Below, one piece after another: positions 59,331 to 64,000 of a DNA stretch of 64,000 bases. The translations under genes and the position numbers were made by a program. The DNA is from Lysinibacillus macroides (GTDB lineage: Bacteria; Bacillota; Bacilli; Bacillales_A; Planococcaceae), in the NCBI RefSeq assembly GCF_001281525.1, contig NZ_LGCI01000011.1:89392-153391 (forward strand). Reading direction: 5' to 3'. Positions within the stretch are counted from its first letter, which is position 1. Each line of letters begins with the position of its first letter. The notes under the pieces were generated by a model. That model was not told where the DNA came from and did no database searches. It was given only the letters and a program-made list of their open reading frames with translations.

Positions 59331-59389
59331 TGATAATGAATATCAATTATATATTGACATATATATACGAAAATGATTATCATTATCAA
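59331..59389 (+). promoter_or_regulatory. Fur-box promoter with two operators
   Basis: First Fur-like site TGATAATGAATATCAAT (59331-59347). Then -35 TTGACA (59354-59359), 18-nt spacer and -10 TATCAT (59378-59383). The second Fur site AAATGATTATCATTATCAA (59371-59389) covers the -10. Iron-bound Fur would block this promoter. The next complete gene is 340 nt downstream. Confidence 0.8.
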
Positions 59390-59732
59390 TATAAGTATAA
59401 CTCTCTCCGGGAGAATATCTATGAATAAATAGTTGAGAATGTATGCCCTTAGTTTAAAAGTAGCACAAAATAATCAGGTTTTTGCCAATATGATGGAGCC
59501 ATTAGTACAAGACGATGCTGCTTAATCTAAGATGTGGTTTTAGATGTTGTAGCTGAAGAATTACTTGAATAGTGTAAACAGGCTGGTAATAGATTTGGTG
59601 ATATCACCGGGCTATTACCAGCCTTTTGTAAGTTTCATACAAAGTTTGAAGGCAGTGTTTTCAAAGCGTGTAAAAGCAGCTAAGGGATCACATGCCGTGC
59701 CCCGAAATTACTAAAGAAAAAAGGTGTGAAAG
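59390..59732 (+). other. Fur-controlled leader with short or decayed ORFs
   Basis: Right after the Fur promoter come ATG AAT AAA TAG (59420-59431, with CGGGAGAA upstream), then a TTG-started stretch of about 30 codons (LRMYALSLKVAQNNQ...EPLVQDDAA, TAA), and the later piece VVAEELLE before a strong hairpin. Beyond the hairpin, an open tail ends PKLLKKKGVKVEKIK just at the permease start. This may be a decayed small gene or a short Fur-regulated transcript; I cannot say which. Confidence 0.4.
59579..59627 (+). terminator. Nested perfect hairpin before the siderophore permease operon
   Basis: GGCTGGTAATAG/CTATTACCAGCC 12-bp perfect stem enclosing the self-complementary GGTGATATCACC, followed by TTTT. 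Positioned between the Fur promoter and the first permease gene, it should terminate a short Fur-regulated transcript or attenuate the operon. Confidence 0.8.
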
Positions 59733-60740
59733 TTGAAAAAATCAAATAGGGTGTCATTTTCAATATTAGCCTTATCGCCTGTTTTGATAGCGCTTGTGGC
59801 TCTTGTTTCCATTCTGTACGGGACAAAGGATATTGATGCTATCACGGTGTGGCAGGCAATAACAGCGTTTGATGCTTCCAATGTTGACCACCAAATTATA
59901 CGGACAGGTCGCATTCCTAGAGTAGCCGCAGTCTTGTTAGTCGGAGCATTTTTAGCAGTAGCTGGTGCAGTGATGCAGGGGATTACCCGAAATTATTTAG
60001 CATCCCCTTCCTTAATGGGTGTTAATGATGGCTCGGCTTTTGTCATTACATTGGCAATTGTATTCTTCCCAGATCTACCAAATTATCAAATGATTTTATT
60101 ATCGATGCTAGGTTCGGCATTAGGAGCTGGGATTGTGTTTGGCTTTGGCTCATTAATTCGCAATGGCTTATCACCAGTAAGGCTAGCTATTATTGGAACG
60201 GTTATTGGTACATTTTTAAGTAGTATTGCTACTGCGATTGCGATGTATTTTCAGGTATCGCAAACAGTAAGTGCTTGGTATAACACAAAGGTACATATGG
60301 TGGATATGGATATGCTTATACTATCTATTCCATTTGGATTAGTAGGTTTAATATTGGCCTTATTATCCGCAAGAGCTATTACCATTACTTCACTAGGTGA
60401 GGATATTGCTACAGGGCTTGGTCAGAAAACAAAAGCTGTAAGAATCGTGAGTATGCTGGCAGTAGTATGTTTAACAGGTACAGCTGTAGCACTTGTTGGG
60501 AAGATCGCCTTTGTCGGCTTGGTTATCCCACATATTACACGTTTCCTTGTAGGTGTGGATTATCGTTCTATTATCCCTTGTGCAGCTGTGATTGGGGCTT
60601 TTTTCTTAGCACTTTGTGATGTTCTTAGTCGCTATGTTAATTATCCGTTTGAAACGCCAATTGGTGTTTTAACAGCATTGGTCGGTGTACCGTTCTTCTT
60701 ATATTTAGTTCGTAAGCACGGAGGTGAAAAACGTGCATAA
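59733..60740 (+). CDS. Ferric siderophore ABC permease (FeuB/FecD-like)
   Basis: A 335-residue FecCD permease with nine to ten helices: VLLVGAFLAVAGAVMQGITRNYLASPSLMGVNDGSAFVI, then VAGKIAFVGLVIPHITRFLVG and a GVLTALVGVPFFLYLVRK end. TTG at 59733 after AAAGGTGTG. It overlaps the next permease gene. With that gene it forms the transmembrane channel of a siderophore importer; no binding protein gene is in the operon. Most similar in style to FeuB. Confidence 0.9.
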   Translation: MKKSNRVSFSILALSPVLIALVALVSILYGTKDIDAITVWQAITAFDASNVDHQIIRTGRIPRVAAVLLVGAFLAVAGAVMQGITRNYLASPSLMGVNDGSAFVITLAIVFFPDLPNYQMILLSMLGSALGAGIVFGFGSLIRNGLSPVRLAIIGTVIGTFLSSIATAIAMYFQVSQTVSAWYNTKVHMVDMDMLILSIPFGLVGLILALLSARAITITSLGEDIATGLGQKTKAVRIVSMLAVVCLTGTAVALVGKIAFVGLVIPHITRFLVGVDYRSIIPCAAVIGAFFLALCDVLSRYVNYPFETPIGVLTALVGVPFFLYLVRKHGGEKRA

Positions 60741-61764
60741 AAAAGCCTCAAATGTATTTCTAATGACGATGCTAATGCTTCTATTATTGATTTTAGGTGC
60801 GAGCTATCTTCATATTACAAATGGTGTTTTTGATATGTCTGTGACGGATATTATCAAAACCTTATTGCGTCTTGAGACAAATTCAAACTTTGATCTTGTT
60901 ATCTTTGAATTTCGCTTGCCTCGTATTGTGATAGCTGCTCTTGTTGGTATTGGTTTGGGTATGGCAGGGGTTGTCTTGCAAGGAATTACACGTAATGGAC
61001 TTGCAGACCCAGGTATTTTAGGAATTAATGCTGGAGCTGGAGCAGCCGTTGTTATATTTATGTTTTTCTTTCAATTACGACTGATGACAGCAGATATGAG
61101 TAGCTGGATGTCTATTTTAATGATGCCGTTGTTCGGCTTTATCGGTGGAACAATTGCAGCAATATTGATTTTTTCATTTGCTATGAAAAATGGTCATTTA
61201 GATATGCAGCGCTTAATTTTAACAGGAATTGCGATTAATAGTGGCTTTGGCGCATTGTCTTTGTTCCTATCTTTAAAAATGAGTGCACAGGATTTTGAAT
61301 CCGCGGCTATTTGGATGGCAGGCTCTATTTATAATGCCAATTGGATTTTTGCACTGACAATGTTACCTTGGCTTTTAATCTTAGGAATTTATGTATATAG
61401 AAAATCGTATTTACTTGATTATTTTCAACTTGAAGAGGATAGCATTACAAGCTTAGGAATTGCGGTTGAAAAAGAGAAAATGAAGCTACTATTAGCTAGC
61501 GTGGGTCTTGTCAGTGCCTGTGTATCTGTATCAGGGAGTATTGGCTTTATCGGTTTAATGGCACCACATATTGCGAAACAGCTTGTTGGTATTCAACATC
61601 GTTATGTGATGCCAGTAAGTGCATTGATAGGTGCTGGCTTATTAATTTTGGCCGACTTTATTGGTAAAACCGTATTTGCACCCTCTGAATTGGCTGTTGG
61701 AATTGTTGTTTCGATTATTGGAATTCCGTATTTCTTATATTTACTAGTGAAATCTAAAGCATAG
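60733..61764 (+). CDS. Ferric siderophore ABC permease (FeuC-like)
   Basis: A 343-residue FecCD permease: RLPRIVIAALVGIGLGMAGVVLQGITRNGLADPGILGINAGAG and GSIGFIGLMAPHIAKQLVG, ending SIIGIPYFLYLLVKSKA. GTG 60733 is preferred, with GGAGGTG 6 nt upstream; an in-frame GTG at 60724 is inside that site. The stop of the first permease lies just after the start (8-nt overlap). Partner of the previous permease. Confidence 0.9.
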   Translation: MHKKASNVFLMTMLMLLLLILGASYLHITNGVFDMSVTDIIKTLLRLETNSNFDLVIFEFRLPRIVIAALVGIGLGMAGVVLQGITRNGLADPGILGINAGAGAAVVIFMFFFQLRLMTADMSSWMSILMMPLFGFIGGTIAAILIFSFAMKNGHLDMQRLILTGIAINSGFGALSLFLSLKMSAQDFESAAIWMAGSIYNANWIFALTMLPWLLILGIYVYRKSYLLDYFQLEEDSITSLGIAVEKEKMKLLLASVGLVSACVSVSGSIGFIGLMAPHIAKQLVGIQHRYVMPVSALIGAGLLILADFIGKTVFAPSELAVGIVVSIIGIPYFLYLLVKSKA

Positions 61765-61775
61765 GAGGAAATAGT

Positions 61776-62576
61776 GTGCAAACTGCATTTAGAATGGAAA
61801 ATTTAGCGTCGGGCTATGAGCAGGTTCGTGTCTTTGAAGGTTTAAATTTAACCATAGAGGAGGGCAAGGTCACAACAATTATTGGACCAAATGGCTGTGG
61901 TAAGTCAACGCTTTTGAAAACAATTGGACGTATTTTAAAAAAGCAACAGGGCACTGTTTATTTACAGGAGCAAAATATGCAAAACTTATCGACAAAAGAT
62001 ATTGCCAAAAAACTAGCAATATTATCACAAACACCTGTTGCACCTGGTCAATTAAAGGTAGAAGAGTTGATTGCCTATGGTCGTTATCCACATCGTAATA
62101 ATGTTAATCGTTTAACAAATAAGGATGAGGAAATGATTGAGTGGGCTTTAACCGTGACAAATACAATAGAATATAGGAACCGTGAGCTTGCACAGCTTTC
62201 TGGAGGTCAACGTCAGCGTGTGTGGTTAGCCATGGCCTTAGCACAAGAAACAAATATTTTATTGCTAGATGAACCAACTACTTATTTAGATATGGCCCAT
62301 CAGTTAGAAGTTTTAGATATTGTAAAAAGCTTAAATGAACAGCATGCTTGTACAATTGTAATGGTTTTGCATGATATTAACCATGCTGCTAGATATTCCG
62401 ATCATCTCATCGCAATGCGTAAGGGGGTTGTTATGCAGACAGGTACACCCCAGGAAATTTTATGTGCAGAGGTGATGCGTAGAGTATTTCATATTGATGC
62501 ACGTATTATGGAAGATCCTGTAACAAATACCCCTGTCTGTTACAGCTATGATATTTTAAAGGAGACTATTAAATGA
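61776..62576 (+). CDS. Ferric siderophore ABC transporter ATP-binding protein (FecE/YusV-like)
   Basis: A 266-residue ATPase with Walker A GPNGCGKST (about 37-45), LSGGQRQRVWLAMALAQ signature, LLLDEPTTYLDM Walker B and VLHDINHAARYSDH H-loop. GTG start after AGGAGGAAATAG. It powers the two FecCD permeases upstream. In B. subtilis the FeuBC ATPase YusV is encoded elsewhere, whereas here it is in the operon. Substrate: most likely ferric catecholate, in view of the downstream esterase. Confidence 0.9.
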   Translation: MQTAFRMENLASGYEQVRVFEGLNLTIEEGKVTTIIGPNGCGKSTLLKTIGRILKKQQGTVYLQEQNMQNLSTKDIAKKLAILSQTPVAPGQLKVEELIAYGRYPHRNNVNRLTNKDEEMIEWALTVTNTIEYRNRELAQLSGGQRQRVWLAMALAQETNILLLDEPTTYLDMAHQLEVLDIVKSLNEQHACTIVMVLHDINHAARYSDHLIAMRKGVVMQTGTPQEILCAEVMRRVFHIDARIMEDPVTNTPVCYSYDILKETIK

Positions 62577-63343
62577 GCCCAGAACAAAAGGATTATACAA
62601 CACAACAAATGACCTCCAAATTTACGGATTATACGTATACAATTAATATTTACGTGCCAAGCAATGAGGTACCAAAAGAAGGATTTCCGATCCTGTATGT
62701 GCTAGATGGCTCCTCTTATTTTGAACTTGTAAAGGAGGCAGTGCGCCTACAAAGCGGGAATGCGCCAAAAACAAATGTTGTCCCATCGATTGTGGTTGGC
62801 ATTGGGCATGGTGCAGATATGCGAGAAAGACGATTCTATGATTTTACAGCTCCTGCTGAAACGTATGTTTACCCGGAAAGATTTAAAGGCAAGGGACATG
62901 ACAAGCTTGGAGGAGCCGCTCACTTTAGTCAATTTTTAGAGAAAGAGCTTAAGCCAGTTATTGAAGCGCAATTTCCTATAAATAGAGAGCAGCAGGCATT
63001 ATTCGGACACTCCCTTGCAGGGTATTTTACGCTTTGGCAATTATTTCACCATCAATCGAGCTTTCAACGCTATTTGGCTATTAGTCCCTCTATTTGGTGG
63101 AATGAGCAGGAATTATTCCACTGTGCGTCCGTATTTTTGAATGAGCATCAGGAAATGAGGGAAGCGTTGTTTATGAGTGCGGGAGAGCTTGAAAATACGA
63201 TGGTGGATGATGCACGACAAATGATGAGTATGTTAGAAAAAATAATGGATGTTGCTTTTTACGAGGCTTTAGATGAAAATCATGCCTCTGTTGTGCCCAC
63301 TGTCATGAGCAGAGCTATACGTTTTATGCATCAATCAATATAA
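62573..63343 (+). CDS. Siderophore trilactone esterase-like alpha/beta hydrolase (BesA/YbbA/IroE-like)
   Basis: A 256-residue alpha/beta hydrolase of the esterase-D/Fes type, without signal peptide. Nucleophile serine in FGHSLAGYF, an oxyanion region VVGIGHGADMRERRFYDFTAP, and a C-terminal histidine in ENHASV. Cytosolic trilactone hydrolases of this kind linearise ferric bacillibactin or enterobactin after import so that iron can be released. Overlaps the ATPase gene by 4 nt (ATGA). It implies that the operon handles a tricatecholate trilactone, probably bacillibactin or a xenosiderophore. Confidence 0.87.
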   Translation: MSPEQKDYTTQQMTSKFTDYTYTINIYVPSNEVPKEGFPILYVLDGSSYFELVKEAVRLQSGNAPKTNVVPSIVVGIGHGADMRERRFYDFTAPAETYVYPERFKGKGHDKLGGAAHFSQFLEKELKPVIEAQFPINREQQALFGHSLAGYFTLWQLFHHQSSFQRYLAISPSIWWNEQELFHCASVFLNEHQEMREALFMSAGELENTMVDDARQMMSMLEKIMDVAFYEALDENHASVVPTVMSRAIRFMHQSI

Positions 63344-63352
63344 TAATATGAA

Positions 63353-63395
63353 GGGACTGTTGGAAAGGAACTATCTTGTCTAACAGTCCTAATTT
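63353..63395 (+). terminator. Terminator of the siderophore operon
   Basis: GGACTGTT/AACAGTCC stem with a 20-nt interior and T-rich flank. Confidence 0.65.
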
Positions 63396-63544
63396 TATAG
63401 TAAATATTTCTTTATGTATAAATATTACTTCTGTGGTGGTCATCGTGTTAGTATTCTCTGTTGTGCCGTACATAAATTACACAAATACACACATAATAAA
63501 GGAAATTTGGTAATTGCTATGTCTGGAATTAACGGAGGCGCTGT

Positions 63545-64000
63545 ATGCATAATAAAATTTTAAAAAATCCAGTATTTATTATTGCTAGTGGGATTATTTT
63601 ACTGTTGGTGGTTATTGGAGCCATTCTGCCAGAACAATTTAAGAATGTAGCAAACAGCGTATATCATATGACGACTGACTATTTTAGTTGGTTTTATTTA
63701 TTAGCCGTATTCAGTATTGTTATTTTTTTATTTGGTCTAGCTATTAGCAAATACGGTACGATTCGTTTAGGATCACAGGAAGGTCGTCCTGAATTTAGTT
63801 TCCTAACATGGATCTCCATGCTTTTCTCAGCTGGGCTTGGTGTCGGGCTAGTCTTTTGGGGTGTGGCAGAGCCAATGAGCCATTATTTTTCATCGCCTTT
63901 TAGTAGCACAGAATCTTTAACAGCCGACGCGGCAAGACTGGCAATGGGTTACGCATTCTTTCATTGGGGCCTCAGCCAGTGGTCTGTCTATGCCATACTT
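63545..64000 (+). CDS. BCCT-family transporter, 5' part
   Basis: The first 152 residues of a betaine/carnitine/choline-type secondary transporter; the gene runs past the window edge. GGAGG precedes ATG. The first helices (FIIASGIILLLVVIGAILPEQF), the segment KYGTIRLGSQEGRPEFSFLTWISMLFSAGLGVGLVFWGVAEPMSHYF and the following GYAFFHWGLSQWSVYAI match the BCCT signature (GxGxxxxFWG...EP and FHWGxxxW). It probably takes up glycine betaine or a related osmolyte, coupled to Na+. Confidence 0.9.
   Translation, partial: MHNKILKNPVFIIASGIILLLVVIGAILPEQFKNVANSVYHMTTDYFSWFYLLAVFSIVIFLFGLAISKYGTIRLGSQEGRPEFSFLTWISMLFSAGLGVGLVFWGVAEPMSHYFSSPFSSTESLTADAARLAMGYAFFHWGLSQWSVYAIL

Overview
The window reads as chromosomal DNA of a low-GC, spore-forming Gram-positive bacterium. 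The family content fits Lysinibacillus or a close relative in the Bacillales best: YitT, YunC, YjaZ, Btr, BesA/YbbA, CtaG and DUF1540 families, strong AGGAGG-type ribosome binding sites, many TTG/GTG starts, S-box and Fur-box control. No rRNA, tRNA or CRISPR array was seen. All family calls come from reading the translated sequence, not from database searches.

Layout. 1-5.8 kb: end of an anti-sigma-like gene, a DUF1963 remnant, an ABC exporter pair, then an ECF sigma factor with its membrane-anchored partner. 5.9-8.8 kb: an ATC hydrolase plus M20 carbamoylase operon (thiazoline to L-cysteine pathway) with a divergent LysR regulator. 9.2-11.6 kb: MocR regulator and D-Ala-D-Ala ligase. 13.5-15.3 kb: an antibiotic-resistance-type ABC-F gene behind an elaborate leader that starts with a peptide nearly identical to the ErmD leader. 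15.4-25.3 kb: AHSA1, DUF4303, cupin, Rrf2, AI-2E-type permease, a MerR-controlled MATE/GNAT operon, and SUKH and DUF4272 genes. 26.9-28.4 kb: an IS110-family element with a structured non-coding flank. 28.7-33.2 kb: a decayed HAD gene, DedA, a cyclase-family hydrolase behind a SAM-I riboswitch, and a duplicated two-gene segment in which each copy has lost the opposite gene. 33.3-35.9 kb: Btr-type AraC regulator and siderophore-binding lipoprotein under a Fur box. 36-42 kb: small conserved genes and several pseudogenes. 42-48 kb: polysaccharide deacetylase, YjaZ-like protease, and a citrate transporter with its CitS/CitT-type two-component system. 48.6-54 kb: a second Fur-boxed siderophore-binding lipoprotein, deoxyinosine glycosylase, CtaG/DUF2243, and a second ABC-F gene with a long attenuator-like leader. 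54-59 kb: lipoprotein, MocR with AHSA1, divergent proline dehydrogenase and EamA transporter. 59.3-63.3 kb: Fur-boxed leader followed by two FecCD permeases, an ATPase and a trilactone-hydrolase-like esterase. The window ends inside a BCCT transporter.

Themes. (1) Iron: the parts of a catecholate-siderophore uptake system are split over three loci (binding protein plus Btr; a lone binding protein; permeases, ATPase and esterase), each with Fur-box-like sites. (2) Antibiotic-responsive control: two ABC-F genes have long structured leaders; the first shows leader peptides, terminators and mutually exclusive hairpins. (3) Orphan immunity-type families (SUKH, DUF4303, DUF4272, DUF1963) recur without toxins, several decayed. 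(4) Gene decay is frequent: about ten recognisable remnants with frameshifts, internal stops or deletions.
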